Assembly: GCA_903900265.1 (NCBI GenBank)
Contig: CAIUMM010000014.1
Location: forward strand, 1 to 64,000
Length of the DNA: 64,000 bases
From: an uncultured Pseudomonadota bacterium
Lineage (GTDB): Bacteria > Myxococcota_A > UBA796 > SXON01
Reading direction: 5' to 3'
Shown: positions 9,674 to 19,104 of the stretch, piece after piece
Position numbering within the stretch: the stretch's first letter is position 1
Layout of the letters: each line of letters opens with the position of its first letter
Made by a program: the position numbers and the translations under genes
The notes under the pieces: model-generated
What the model was told of the DNA's origin: nothing
The model's database searches: none
The model's input: only the letters and a program-made list of their open reading frames with translations

Positions 9674-11584
9674 ATGCTCTTGCTCCTCCTCGCCAGCGCG
9701 TGCACGTCCTCGCCCAAGCACCCAGAAGATGCGGTCCCATCGGACAGTCCGGGCGCGAGCGACTCGCCCGCGGACAGCGCGGACTCCGTCGCCGACACCA
9801 ACGACTCGCCGAACGATACGCACACCGGCGATTCGGCGCCCTCGGGCCCGCCGCGGGTGGTGCTGTTCATCGGGGACGGCATGGGCCCTGAGCACGTCGC
9901 GGCCGCGGGCCTCTACGCGAATGACGCGGCCGGCAGCTTGGGGCTCGAGACCCTCCCCGTTCATGGCACGCTGCGGACCGCATCGCTGACCGGGGTCACC
10001 GACTCGGCGGCGTCGGGAACGGTGATGGCCACGGGCACCAAGACATGGAACGGCCACCTTGGATTGGATCGAGACGACAATGTGCTCGAAAATCTGGTGG
10101 AGCTGGCCCGATCCCGCGGGATGTCCACCGGCATCGTCACCACCGATCGCCTCTCCGGCGCGACGCCCTCGTCGTTTCTCGTGCACACCGAAGATCGGTT
10201 CTCCTACCCGGAGATCGCCGCTGAGATCGCCCCGAACCTGCCGGATATCGCGTTAGCGGGCGGCGCAGGCGACTTCAGCGAGCTGATCGACACCACCGCG
10301 GTGGACTACGTCACCACCGCCGCGGAGCTGAACGCCTGGGTACCGGGCGGAAAGCCGCTGTTGGGCTTGTTCAGCGAGAGCACCTTCCCCTTCGTCCATG
10401 ACGGCTACGGGGACCTCCCGACCCTCGCCGATATGACGGAGCACGCGATCAACGCGCTGATGCCGAACCCCAACGGCTTCTTCCTGATGGTGGAGGGCGC
10501 GCGCATCGACCACGCCTCCCATGTCGATGACGTCCAGCGCGCCATCAAAGAGACCCTCTCGTTCGATGAGGCGATCGCCGCCGGCCGCGCGCTCTTGGAC
10601 GACGAAGCGACCGTGCTGGTGACCGCGGACCACGAGTGCGGCGGCTTGCACGTCATCACTGGAAACGGCGCCGGCAACCTGCCCAGCGTCGAATGGCGAT
10701 ACCTCTGGCACACCAACACCGACGTCGGGGTCTGGGCCAGCGGCCCCTACACCGAGGTCCTCGACGGCGAACGCCACGACAACGCGTGGGTGCACGCGGT
10801 GCTCGAGGCGGCCGTCACCCAAAGCGCCATCGTGCCGCCCATCGAAGGAGCGTTGGTGGACGGCTGGCTCGGCGACCTCGAAGCCGGCGCAGTCTCTCAG
10901 GCCTACGAGAGCTCGTTCGACCCGCAGTACAATCGCCTCGACGCGCTGCACGTCGACGCCAACGAGAACGGCCTCCGCATCGGCATCGACGGGGTCTTCG
11001 AAGACGACGCCAACGCCGTCGTCGTCTATGTAGACATCGACTACGGAGACAGCACCGGCTGGCCCCATGACGGCGCGCTCACCGACCTTGGCGGGCCGGG
11101 AGACAGCCTGCTTTCGGCGTTGAAGATCAGCTTTGCAGACAGCACCTTTGGTGCAGAGCGCGCGCTGATCTCGCTCACCGCGGAAGAGGCGCTCCGCGGC
11201 ACGGCAGGGAATGACACCACCGGCTTGCGCGACCTTACGTCCGAGGCGGACTTCGGGTGGCTGGAGTCTGCGATCAACTTCGACGGTGGCAACGTGTCGT
11301 TGTTCGACGCCCCGGCCGTGGATGTCGGCGTGGCGGACGAGGGCTTCGAAGCCGAGATTCCGTGGGTGTCGATGTACGGAGCGGACACGCCGGGGGTCGA
11401 GCGTCGCATCGCCGTCGTCGCGGTATTGGTGAACGACCGCGGCACGTGGATCTCCAATCAGGCGCTGCCGGCGTTTGCGTCCGCCACCGAAGTCGGCAGC
11501 GGCACGGCCACGATCGGCGCCGAGGTCGCGATCACCGTGGACGGAACGGGTGCGCTGATCGGATCGCCCGCCGCGGTCCCCTGA
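9674..11584 (+). CDS. Alkaline phosphatase (PhoA superfamily) lipoprotein
   Basis: A very short signal peptide ends in the lipobox LASAC, followed by an Asp/Ser/Pro-rich linker (about residues 20-56). The catalytic domain shows FIGDGMG (first metal Asp), GVTDSAASGT with nucleophile Ser111, VTTDRLSGATPSSF, VEGARIDHASH and VTADHECGG, which supply the two-zinc/Mg metal ligands. It would hydrolyse phosphate monoesters outside the inner membrane, tethered by lipid. The last 240 or so residues form an extra beta-rich domain with conserved GWLGDLEAGA; its role is unknown, possibly substrate or wall binding. It is divergent from purS and one base upstream of the decarboxylase gene. No Pho box was recognised. 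Confidence 0.9.
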   Translation: MLLLLLASACTSSPKHPEDAVPSDSPGASDSPADSADSVADTNDSPNDTHTGDSAPSGPPRVVLFIGDGMGPEHVAAAGLYANDAAGSLGLETLPVHGTLRTASLTGVTDSAASGTVMATGTKTWNGHLGLDRDDNVLENLVELARSRGMSTGIVTTDRLSGATPSSFLVHTEDRFSYPEIAAEIAPNLPDIALAGGAGDFSELIDTTAVDYVTTAAELNAWVPGGKPLLGLFSESTFPFVHDGYGDLPTLADMTEHAINALMPNPNGFFLMVEGARIDHASHVDDVQRAIKETLSFDEAIAAGRALLDDEATVLVTADHECGGLHVITGNGAGNLPSVEWRYLWHTNTDVGVWASGPYTEVLDGERHDNAWVHAVLEAAVTQSAIVPPIEGALVDGWLGDLEAGAVSQAYESSFDPQYNRLDALHVDANENGLRIGIDGVFEDDANAVVVYVDIDYGDSTGWPHDGALTDLGGPGDSLLSALKISFADSTFGAERALISLTAEEALRGTAGNDTTGLRDLTSEADFGWLESAINFDGGNVSLFDAPAVDVGVADEGFEAEIPWVSMYGADTPGVERRIAVVAVLVNDRGTWISNQALPAFASATEVGSGTATIGAEVAITVDGTGALIGSPAAVP

Positions 11585-11585
11585 C

Positions 11586-12983
11586 ATGGCAAAGCGCTCG
11601 CCGCTCCCGCTGGAGATCTCGGGCGCTGAGCTGAAGGAGTCGCTCGCGCTCGTCGCGCAGCGGCTCGGCGTCTTTCTGGACACCGTCGACGCCCAGCCCG
11701 CGTCCCAGACCGACGGCGCCGCGCGACTCGCCCGCGCGCTCGCGGAGCCCCTCCCCGAGCGCGGAAGCAGCCTACGAAACCTGCTGCGCATCCTCTTCGA
11801 GCAGGTGATGCCCACCGCGCTCCACACATCCGGGCCCGGCTACCTTGGCTACGTCCCCGGCGGCGGACTGCCGATGTCTGCCGTCGCCGACCTCATCGCC
11901 GGGATCACCAACCGCTACGTCGGCTTGTGGATGGCCGCGCCCGGGCTCGTGGCGTTGGAGACCAACGTGATCCGGTGGTTCTGCGCGATGGCCGGTCTGC
12001 CCGAGCGCGCCGGCGGCGTGCTCACCAGCGGCGGATCGATCGCGAACCTGATCGCCGTCGTGACCGCACGGCGCGAGCGGCTGCCGGTGAACTTCCTGAG
12101 CGGCACGCTCTACACCTCGGCGCACGCACATCACTCGGTGCGCAAAGCCGCGATGCTCGCTGGGTTTCCCGCCGAAAATGTACGCGAGATCGCGTTGGAC
12201 GCCCAGTTTCGGATGCGCACCGACCTGCTGCTGGAGCGCATCGCCGCTGACCGGGCCGCGGGCTTGACCCCGTTCTGCGTGGTCGCCAGCGCAGGGACTA
12301 CGGCGATGGGCGCAGTCGATCCCCTGCCCGCGATCGCCGCGATCTGCGAGGCGCAGGGCTTGTGGCTGCACGTCGATGCGGCATACGGCGGGTTCTTCTT
12401 ACTCACGGAGCGGGGCTCCAACGCGCTCGCCGGCATCGACCGCGCCGACTCGATCACGCTGGACCCCCACAAAGGCCTGTTTCTACCCTACGGAACCGGC
12501 TGCATCCTCGTGCGCGAAAAGGAGCGCCTGCAGCGGGCGCACTCGGTCAGCGCTGACTATCTTCCGCCTCCGCAGACCGCCGAAGATCGCTGGGATTTTG
12601 CAGAGATGGGCCCCGAACTCTCACGAGATGCCCGAGGTCTGCGGATCTGGCTCCCAATGAAGCTCGCGGGCGCGGGCGCGTTTCGCGCACAGCTCGACGA
12701 GAAGCTGGATCTGGCGCGCGCGGCGGTCGAGGTGGTGCGTAGTCACGCGCGCCTCGAGGTCGTCGCCGAGCCTACGCTCTCACTTTTTGCCTTTCGCGTA
12801 CGCGGGGACGAAGCGGCGACGCGCGCGCTGATGTCGGCGATCAACCAACGTCAGCGCGTATTCTTGACCGGCGTACCGGTAGAAGGCGGACTCGCGATTC
12901 GGGTCTGCGTGCTGTCCTTCCGCACCCACGCCGCGCACATGAAGCACTTCGCGGAGGACCTTGAGGCCGCGCTCTATCGGTAG
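11586..12983 (+). CDS. PLP-dependent decarboxylase (group II, aromatic-amino-acid/tyrosine decarboxylase-like)
   Basis: This 465-residue type-I-fold PLP enzyme has TSGGSIANLIAV (phosphate-binding turn), AHHSVRKAAMLAG (ring-stacking His), a HVDAAYGG motif (Asp and Ala binding the pyridine ring) and the Schiff-base lysine K296 in LDPHKGLFLPYG. These are the signatures of group II amino-acid decarboxylases, which include aromatic L-amino-acid, glutamate and diaminobutyrate decarboxylases. Substrate cannot be told from sequence alone; the lack of obvious glutamate-decarboxylase motifs favours an aromatic or related substrate. ATG 11586 follows the phosphatase stop by one base. Confidence 0.88.
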   Translation: MAKRSPLPLEISGAELKESLALVAQRLGVFLDTVDAQPASQTDGAARLARALAEPLPERGSSLRNLLRILFEQVMPTALHTSGPGYLGYVPGGGLPMSAVADLIAGITNRYVGLWMAAPGLVALETNVIRWFCAMAGLPERAGGVLTSGGSIANLIAVVTARRERLPVNFLSGTLYTSAHAHHSVRKAAMLAGFPAENVREIALDAQFRMRTDLLLERIAADRAAGLTPFCVVASAGTTAMGAVDPLPAIAAICEAQGLWLHVDAAYGGFFLLTERGSNALAGIDRADSITLDPHKGLFLPYGTGCILVREKERLQRAHSVSADYLPPPQTAEDRWDFAEMGPELSRDARGLRIWLPMKLAGAGAFRAQLDEKLDLARAAVEVVRSHARLEVVAEPTLSLFAFRVRGDEAATRALMSAINQRQRVFLTGVPVEGGLAIRVCVLSFRTHAAHMKHFAEDLEAALYR

Positions 12984-13004
12984 TTTCTTGATAACCGCGC
13001 CCCC

Positions 13005-14732
13005 ATGATCCCCGCCCTGCTCGCCGACACCCTCGCCGTCCTCGCCAACGCCGCAGATCCCGACGGCACCACGCCCAACGAGCCCGTCGCCCCCACCGGC
13101 AACCCCGCGCACGGGGACTACCAGTGGAATTTCGCGTTTCGCCTCGCCAAAGCGCGCAAGCAGAACCCGCGCGCCGTCGCCGAATCGCTGGTGGGCCAGC
13201 TCCATCATCCACTCATTCGGAAGGCGGAGGTCGCGGGTCCCGGCTTCATCAATCTCTTCCTCGATGATGCCGCGGTGGCCCGCGCGCTCGCCGAGCAGCG
13301 CGAGGTCCCCCAGCTCGGGCTCCCCCAAGGTGGCAGCGGCAAGACCGTCGTCATTGACTACAGCTCGCCCAACGTCGCGAAGCGCATGCACATCGGACAC
13401 ATGCGCTCTACGCACATCGGCCACGCGCTGGATCGCCTGCACCGCGCCGCCGGCTACAGCGTCATCGCCGACAACCACATCGGCGATTGGGGCACGCAAT
13501 TCGGCAAGCTCATCGTGGCTTGGCGCTACTGGCACGACGGAGCCGCATACGCTGCGGATGCGATCGGCGAGCTGGAGCGCTTGTATGTGCTTTTTGGCAC
13601 CCGCACCAAAGCAGTAGACGGCGACGACGACGAGACGAAAGCGAGCAAGCAGGCGCTGATCGACGCCGCGCGCACCGAGACGGTCAAGCTGCAAAAGGGC
13701 GACCCGGACAACCTCGCGCTGTGGCAGCAGTTCATGGACGTGTCGATGGCCGAGTTCAACGCCGTCTATGCGCGCATGGGCGTGAAATTTGACGTCACCC
13801 TCGGCGAGAGCCACTACCGCGACATGACCGACAAGGTGGTCGAGGACCTGCGCCGCGACGGGATCGCCGAGGCCTCCGACGGCGCGTGGATCGTCCGATT
13901 TGAAGAAAACTCGTTGAAGAACAGCCCGGTCATCGTGCAGAAGCGGGACGGCGCCTCGAACTACACCACGACCGACCTCGCGTGCCTGCGCTACCGCATC
14001 GCACAGTGGAACCCGGATCGCATCCTCATCGTCACCGACATGCGCCAACAGTTGGTGTTCAACCAGCTTTTTGCCATCGCACGCCGCTGGAGCATCCAGA
14101 CCGAGCTCATCCACACCTGGTTCGGGATGCTCGTGCTCCCCGAAGGCGCGATGTCCACGCGCGCCGGCAACGTCATCCGCCTCGTCGATCTTTTTGACGA
14201 GGCGGTGTCCCGCGCCCGCGCGATCGTCGATGAAAAAGCACCGCATTTGCCGGACGCTGAGCGCGCCGACATCGCAGATGCGGTAGGCATCGGCTCGATC
14301 CGCTACGCCGACCTCTGCCAGCACCCGCAGACCGACGTGACGTTCACCTGGGAAAAGATGTTGTCCTTCGAGGGCAACACCGCGCCGTACCTGCTCTACA
14401 GCTACGCCCGCTGCTGCAGCTTGTTGGCCAAAGCCGGCGAGATCCCCGACGTCCGCGCGATCCGGCTGGAGCACCCGCTGGAGCGCGAGCTCGCGTTGAG
14501 CATCCTGCGCCTCCCCGAGTCCGCGCTCGCCGCGCTGAACTTGTCTCGTCCCAACCTGCTCGCGGACCAGATCTACGACCTCGCCAACCGCGTAAACCGC
14601 GTCTACCACGACCTTCCTGTGCTTACCGGAGGGGACGCGCGGGCGAGTCGGCTCGCGCTGCTCGACTGCGCCCGCAACGCGCTGCGCACCGGCATGGAGT
14701 GGCTGGGCCTGAGGGTCATCGATCGGATGTAG
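13005..14732 (+). CDS. argS: Arginyl-tRNA synthetase
   Basis: This class I synthetase charges tRNA-Arg. At 575 residues it has the normal length. The N-terminal Add1-like domain includes GDYQWNFAFRLAK. The HIGH signature is in SSPNVAKRMHIGHMRSTHIG, and the KMSKS equivalent is the degenerate MSTRAGNV, normal for ArgRS. The C-terminal helical anticodon-binding domain ends ARNALRTGMEWLGL. ATG 13005 lies 21 bases after the decarboxylase stop. Confidence 0.96.
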   Translation: MIPALLADTLAVLANAADPDGTTPNEPVAPTGNPAHGDYQWNFAFRLAKARKQNPRAVAESLVGQLHHPLIRKAEVAGPGFINLFLDDAAVARALAEQREVPQLGLPQGGSGKTVVIDYSSPNVAKRMHIGHMRSTHIGHALDRLHRAAGYSVIADNHIGDWGTQFGKLIVAWRYWHDGAAYAADAIGELERLYVLFGTRTKAVDGDDDETKASKQALIDAARTETVKLQKGDPDNLALWQQFMDVSMAEFNAVYARMGVKFDVTLGESHYRDMTDKVVEDLRRDGIAEASDGAWIVRFEENSLKNSPVIVQKRDGASNYTTTDLACLRYRIAQWNPDRILIVTDMRQQLVFNQLFAIARRWSIQTELIHTWFGMLVLPEGAMSTRAGNVIRLVDLFDEAVSRARAIVDEKAPHLPDAERADIADAVGIGSIRYADLCQHPQTDVTFTWEKMLSFEGNTAPYLLYSYARCCSLLAKAGEIPDVRAIRLEHPLERELALSILRLPESALAALNLSRPNLLADQIYDLANRVNRVYHDLPVLTGGDARASRLALLDCARNALRTGMEWLGLRVIDRM

Positions 14733-14752
14733 GTTTCGGATATGTAGGCCCC

Positions 14753-16000
14753 ATGCTCTCGTTCACCGCCCGCCCGAATACCGCCAACGCTGGCCGCGTC
14801 GACGTGAGGCCCGCCTGGACCACGCCCGAGGTGGTCTCCGGCGTCGACGCGCTGTTGGAGCAGTGGAGCGCGAGTCTGCCGGCGGACCGCGCCACCGCCA
14901 TCGTCATCAAGCCCAACCTCAACAACGATCTCGTGGCGTTGTCCGGCAATTGCACCGACTTGCGCGTGCTCGACGCGCTGTGCGCCAACCTGCGACGCCG
15001 CGGCTACACCGACATCACCATCGCGGACGGCTCCAACGTCGGCATCGCGCGCCGCGGCATCTCCACCTTCCGTAGGTTGCGGGTCGACAGTCTGAAGATT
15101 CGCTACGGGGTGCGCACGGTGGATCTCAACACCGACACCGGCACGCCCGTCGTGCTGCACAACGACGCTCACCCCGAAGTCGCAAACACCATCCTCAACG
15201 CCGGCTTTCTCATCAGCGTGCCAAAGGTCAAGACTCACGCCGAAGCCCAGCTCTCCTGCGCGATGAAGAACTGGGTCGGCATCTGCCGCGGGCAAGACAA
15301 GCGGCACATGCACTACGACCTCGCCCGCAACATCTTCGCGATCAACGAGGTCGTACAGCCCGATCTGATCCTCGTCGACGGGCTCGTCGGGATGGAGGGC
15401 AACGGCCCCGGCGACGGCGAGCCCTTCCGCTTCGGGCAATTGGCGATGAGCGATGACGCCTTCGTGAACGACGCGGTGATCGCCCACCTTGTAGGTTTGC
15501 CGTGGCGGGAGGTCCCGTACTTGCAGCACGCGTTCAACGCTGGGCTGCTGACCACTGACATCGTCGAGCGCATCGCCGCCGAGCTGCCGGTGCTGCGTCC
15601 GATCAAGCGCCCGCCCGCCAGAACGCGGCTCGCGATGATGGCCGAGGCCCGCAGCCTCGAGTGGCTGAAGCGCACCGTTCGGCCGATCGTGCAGAAGCCC
15701 GAGGTGACCGAGATCGCCTACAAGCTGAAGATCGTGCAGGACGTGTACTTCCTCGAAGACGACACGCTGCAGGTAGTAGGCCGCGACGCCGAAAAATGTG
15801 GCACCTGCGCGCGCTGCGTAGACTTCTGCCCCACCGGCCTGACGCTCGCCGACATCGGGGTGAAGACCACGCTCCCAGACTGCGCGCAGTGCCTGTATTG
15901 CTGGTGGGTGTGTCCCAAAGATGCGATCGTCCTCGAAGGCGAGGAGCGCGGCATGGCGCGACAGATCCAACGCTACAAGAAGGACATCGAGCAACTATGA
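14753..16000 (+). CDS. DUF362 protein with two C-terminal [4Fe-4S] ferredoxin motifs
   Basis: Residues 1-300 match the DUF362 family (IVIKPNLNN, ADGSNVG, SVPKVKTHAEAQLSCAMKNW, VDGLVGMEGNGP). The C-terminus has two Cys clusters, CGTCARCVDFCP and CAQCLYCWWVCP, of the kind that binds two [4Fe-4S] centres. The biochemical role of the family is unknown; electron transfer is implied. I start at ATG 14753, because an earlier in-frame GTG-type start would overlap argS and lies before a non-conserved tail. The stop overlaps the next gene's ATG. Confidence 0.85.
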   Translation: MLSFTARPNTANAGRVDVRPAWTTPEVVSGVDALLEQWSASLPADRATAIVIKPNLNNDLVALSGNCTDLRVLDALCANLRRRGYTDITIADGSNVGIARRGISTFRRLRVDSLKIRYGVRTVDLNTDTGTPVVLHNDAHPEVANTILNAGFLISVPKVKTHAEAQLSCAMKNWVGICRGQDKRHMHYDLARNIFAINEVVQPDLILVDGLVGMEGNGPGDGEPFRFGQLAMSDDAFVNDAVIAHLVGLPWREVPYLQHAFNAGLLTTDIVERIAAELPVLRPIKRPPARTRLAMMAEARSLEWLKRTVRPIVQKPEVTEIAYKLKIVQDVYFLEDDTLQVVGRDAEKCGTCARCVDFCPTGLTLADIGVKTTLPDCAQCLYCWWVCPKDAIVLEGEERGMARQIQRYKKDIEQL

Positions 16001-16842
16001 TGCTCAAAGCCGGATCCCGTATCCGCGTCGTCGCGCCCTCCGGGGTGGTGGATCCGGCGCGCATCGAAGCGGGCGCTGAGGTGCTGCGCGGCTGGGGCTA
16101 CCAGGTAGAGATTGACCCGCAGGCCTTCGAACGATTCCGGTACCTCGCCGGCTCCGACAGCGCGCGGCTCGCGGCCCTCCGACGCGCCGCTCACGAAGCC
16201 GACGCAGTCTGGATGGCGCGCGGGGGCTACGGATTCGCTCGGCTCATCCCCGACCTGCTCGCCGATCCGCTGCCGCCGGTGCCGTTCATCGGGTTCTCCG
16301 ACGGCACGGTGATGCTGAACCACCACGCGGGGCCGGCGCTGCACGCACCGGTGATCAACGGCTTGAGCGGTCACACCGACCCCGCGTCGATGGGTCACCT
16401 GCGCGCCGTGCTCGCTGGCGAGACCCCGGCCCTGGTCGGAGAGAGCGTCGTCCCCGGCGCCGCGAGCGGGCCGATCGTCGGCGGCAACCTGTGCGTGATG
16501 GCGTCGCTGGTGGGCACCGCGGCTCAGGTGCGCACCGCGGGGTGCATCGTCGCGCTCGAGGAGGTCGGGGAGGCCCCGTACAAGGTCGATCGGCTGCTCA
16601 CGCAGTGCATTCAGAGCGGCGCGCTGGACGGCGCCGTCGGGTTTGCGCTCGGCAGCTTTACCGGCGCCGACGCGCCGCCGGGGGCCGACTGGCAGGTGCT
16701 GGACGTCCTGCTCGAGCAACTATTCCCTCTGGGCGTGCCGGTCGTCGCGGGGCTGCCGTTCGGACACGGCGCCCGGAACCACGCGTTTGCGCTCGGTCCC
16801 GGGTCCATCGAGGCTGGGACGCTGCGCTGGGGCGCGCCCTAA
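15997..16842 (+). CDS. LD-carboxypeptidase (peptidase S66, LdcA/MccF family)
   Basis: This 281-residue cytoplasmic serine peptidase removes the terminal D-Ala from tetrapeptide stems during murein recycling, or inactivates microcin-C-like compounds. The triad positions are visible: nucleophile Ser101 in FIGFSDGT, Glu in LEEVGEAPYKVDR and His in FGHGARNHAF. The N-terminal RIRVVAPSG is the family hallmark. Two adjacent ATGs (15997 and 16000) overlap the DUF362 stop; either gives the same protein within one residue. It converges on the sppA gene with only 28 bases between. Confidence 0.88.
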   Translation: MMLKAGSRIRVVAPSGVVDPARIEAGAEVLRGWGYQVEIDPQAFERFRYLAGSDSARLAALRRAAHEADAVWMARGGYGFARLIPDLLADPLPPVPFIGFSDGTVMLNHHAGPALHAPVINGLSGHTDPASMGHLRAVLAGETPALVGESVVPGAASGPIVGGNLCVMASLVGTAAQVRTAGCIVALEEVGEAPYKVDRLLTQCIQSGALDGAVGFALGSFTGADAPPGADWQVLDVLLEQLFPLGVPVVAGLPFGHGARNHAFALGPGSIEAGTLRWGAP

Positions 16843-16870
16843 GGCTCGCCCACTTCGGGCACCAGCGCCC

Positions 16871-18718
16871 TCACCGGACGTCGATCGTCCCCGGAAGCAG
16901 CGCCGCGACGCCGCCATCGGCGAGCACCTGCTGCAAGGTCTGCAGGCGCGCGATGCTGTCCGCGAGCTCTGGCGAGACCGCAGAGACCGCGACCTGCGAC
17001 GCATCGGCCCGCGCGGAAGCGCTGCCTTTGCCCTCCATGCTCTCGACCAGCTGCTCGGCGAAGGTCTTGCGCTTGGGGAAGCGCTCGATGAGCAGCTCCT
17101 CCTCAGCGCCGACCTGCGCGAGCTCCCGGGCCGAGGCGATCGCCTGATCCAGCCCACCGAGGGCATCTACCAGACCGCGCTCCTTGGCCTGCGCGCCCGT
17201 CCAGACGCGCCCCTGCGCGACCTGATGAACGCTGTCCTTCTCCATCTTGCGGCCGGTGGCGACGCGCGTCAGGAACTGGTCGTAGAAGCTGGCGAGGAAA
17301 TCACGGAACCGCGCGCGCTCCACCTCGTTGAAGTCCGTGTTGGAGTCCAGCAGGCCGGAGAGCTCCCCACGCTTCCAGGTGTGCATGGTGATGCCCACCT
17401 TCTCGTAGAGCCCGGACACGTTGATCTTGCCGCCGAACACCCCGATCGAGCCGGTGAGCGTGCCGGGCTGGGCGTAGATCTTGTCGGCCCCCGCGGAGAT
17501 GTAGTACCCGCCGCTCGCGGCGTAGTCGCCCATCGAGACGACGACGGGCTTGCCCGCCGCCTTGGTGAGCTCGATCTCGTGCCACATGTTGTCGCTCGCC
17601 AACCCGCTGCCGCCCGGAGAGTTGACGCGGAGCACAACGGCCACGACGTCGTCGTCATCGCGAATGCTGGCGAATTGCTCCGCGAAGGTGCGATCGCCCA
17701 ACTTCTGGCCACCGAACATCGGCTCCCCGCTCTCGCCGTCGATGATCTCGCCTTCGGCGTGCACCACCGCGATCTTGCGGCTGGAGCTGAACGGAGCCGC
17801 AGCCGTGTGATAGTCCTCGATGGACGTCCGCTCTTTGCCGGCCATACCCTCGCGCACCTCATCCCGGAACTTCAGACCATCGACGAGCTTCGCGTCGAGC
17901 GCCTGTTGGGGAGTGACCGGAGCCTGATCCACGAGCGCACGCGCCGCCTCCACGGTGATGCCGCGCCCCTGGGCGATGCCGTCCAAAAACTGCTGGAACA
18001 AGCTGTCGAGCATCTGGTCCATGGCGAGCGTAGCGGCGTCCGAAGGGGCGTTGCGCTGCAGCGGCTCCACTGCGGTCTTGAAGTCACCTACATGCTCAAA
18101 ATCGGCGTGTACACCCAACTTTTCAAAAGTCCCGAGGTAATACTCGGTGGTGACCGAGAACCCGTTGACCATCATGATGCCCGCCGGGGCCAGATAGACC
18201 TCGCCGCACGCACTTGCCAGGTAGTAGCCCTTGTTTTCGTAGCCCTCCGACCATGCGTAGCAGGGCTTCCCCGACTCCTTGAAGGCGAGGATCGCGTCGC
18301 GCATCTCTTCGGTCGCGGCCCACCCGCCGACCCCACCGGACACCTCAAGGTACAAGCCCTTGATGCGGTCGTCGGTCGCAGCGCGCCGGATGTCCGCCGT
18401 CACCTCGGTGAGCACCGGAGGAAAATCAGCAGGATCGACGACAAAGCCCGCGTTGGTCGGGGCATCGGTGATGCCCTGCGTCAGGTCGACCTCAAGGAAG
18501 GAGTTGTCGGTAACGTCCCCACCCAACCCGCCCATGCCGCCCATCGCGAGCCAAACCGTGCCCGCGATGCCGGCGCCTACGGTCAGCACGCCGAACAACG
18601 AGATGACCAGCAACACGCGCGCGCCGGAGCGACGCGGTGGACGCGCAGGCCCAGAACCCCCCTTGCGAACCGCAGGATCGGTGTTTTCGGGCGGCTCGGG
18701 ATGCTTGAAATCGGGCAT
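16871..18718 (-). CDS. sppA: Signal peptide peptidase SppA (two S49 domains)
   Basis: This inner-membrane serine/lysine-dyad protease degrades cleaved signal peptides. A Pro-rich cytoplasmic tail precedes one transmembrane helix (about 33-58). The first S49 domain carries the general-base lysine K214 (FKTAVEPL) and the second carries nucleophile S402 (GDYAASGGYY), followed by TGSIGVFGGK. At 615 residues it is the long, E. coli-like type. ATG 18718 has AGGA upstream. It is a paralogue of the fusion at 60082-62649. Confidence 0.93.
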   Translation of the reverse strand: MPDFKHPEPPENTDPAVRKGGSGPARPPRRSGARVLLVISLFGVLTVGAGIAGTVWLAMGGMGGLGGDVTDNSFLEVDLTQGITDAPTNAGFVVDPADFPPVLTEVTADIRRAATDDRIKGLYLEVSGGVGGWAATEEMRDAILAFKESGKPCYAWSEGYENKGYYLASACGEVYLAPAGIMMVNGFSVTTEYYLGTFEKLGVHADFEHVGDFKTAVEPLQRNAPSDAATLAMDQMLDSLFQQFLDGIAQGRGITVEAARALVDQAPVTPQQALDAKLVDGLKFRDEVREGMAGKERTSIEDYHTAAAPFSSSRKIAVVHAEGEIIDGESGEPMFGGQKLGDRTFAEQFASIRDDDDVVAVVLRVNSPGGSGLASDNMWHEIELTKAAGKPVVVSMGDYAASGGYYISAGADKIYAQPGTLTGSIGVFGGKINVSGLYEKVGITMHTWKRGELSGLLDSNTDFNEVERARFRDFLASFYDQFLTRVATGRKMEKDSVHQVAQGRVWTGAQAKERGLVDALGGLDQAIASARELAQVGAEEELLIERFPKRKTFAEQLVESMEGKGSASARADASQVAVSAVSPELADSIARLQTLQQVLADGGVAALLPGTIDVR

Positions 18719-19104
18719 TTCATTCCTGCAGGCCGCCCAAGTCTAAGCACCGGGGGACGATCGGTCGAGTTTGAGAAGGGACCGACGGTCAGGGATTGTC
18801 ACGCGCCGTAGTCCTGCCCCGCTCCGCGGCGCGGCGCTCCCAAAAGCATCGAATTGCGACGCGCGCACTTTCCAACCCTTAGGTGCTGTGGTACCTTCGC
18901 TCTTGACGTGACAAGGGTTTCCGAGTCACCGCCCCCTCGAGGCCCGGCAGGGTCGCGCGCTATTCCTCGCTGCTGCTCCAAATCGTGCTTTTGCACCTGC
19001 TGATCGTGGTTCGAACCGTCCGGGATGAGCGCGTTCGACCACTACACGTTGCTGTTCACCCCCCGCGCCCCTGCCGGCCTCAACGCCCCTAAAACCCGAC
19101 CCCG
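18719..19104. other. Non-coding gap between divergent sppA and the hydrolase gene
   Basis: This is the largest gap in the window (386 bases). It has no credible gene. Apart from the candidate sppA promoter it holds a TTGACG at about 18903 without a matching -10, and a perfect 10-bp palindrome GGTTCGAACC (19008-19017). The palindrome resembles a tRNA T-loop but has no cloverleaf around it. The gap presumably carries both divergent promoters. Confidence 0.6.
18740..18768 (-). promoter_or_regulatory. Possible sigma-70-type promoter for sppA
   Basis: Reading on the minus strand: TCGACC, a 17-base spacer, then TAGACT, each 4 of 6 to consensus. The predicted start (about 18733) leaves a leader of about 15 bases before ATG 18718. 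It is a match by eye only. Confidence 0.3.

Noticed and set aside
10253-11827. Minus-strand open frame opposite the phosphatase gene
   Set aside because: The composition is that of a complement of the real gene, and the plus-strand protein has all alkaline phosphatase motifs.
16843-16870. Bidirectional terminator between the LD-carboxypeptidase and sppA genes
   Set aside because: Only a four-pair GCCC/GGGC stem and no T- or A-run.
19004-19025. tRNA-like T-loop (GGTTCGAACC) upstream of the hydrolase gene
   Set aside because: The flanking bases do not pair as a T-stem, and no acceptor, D or anticodon arms fit around it. It is just a 10-bp palindrome.
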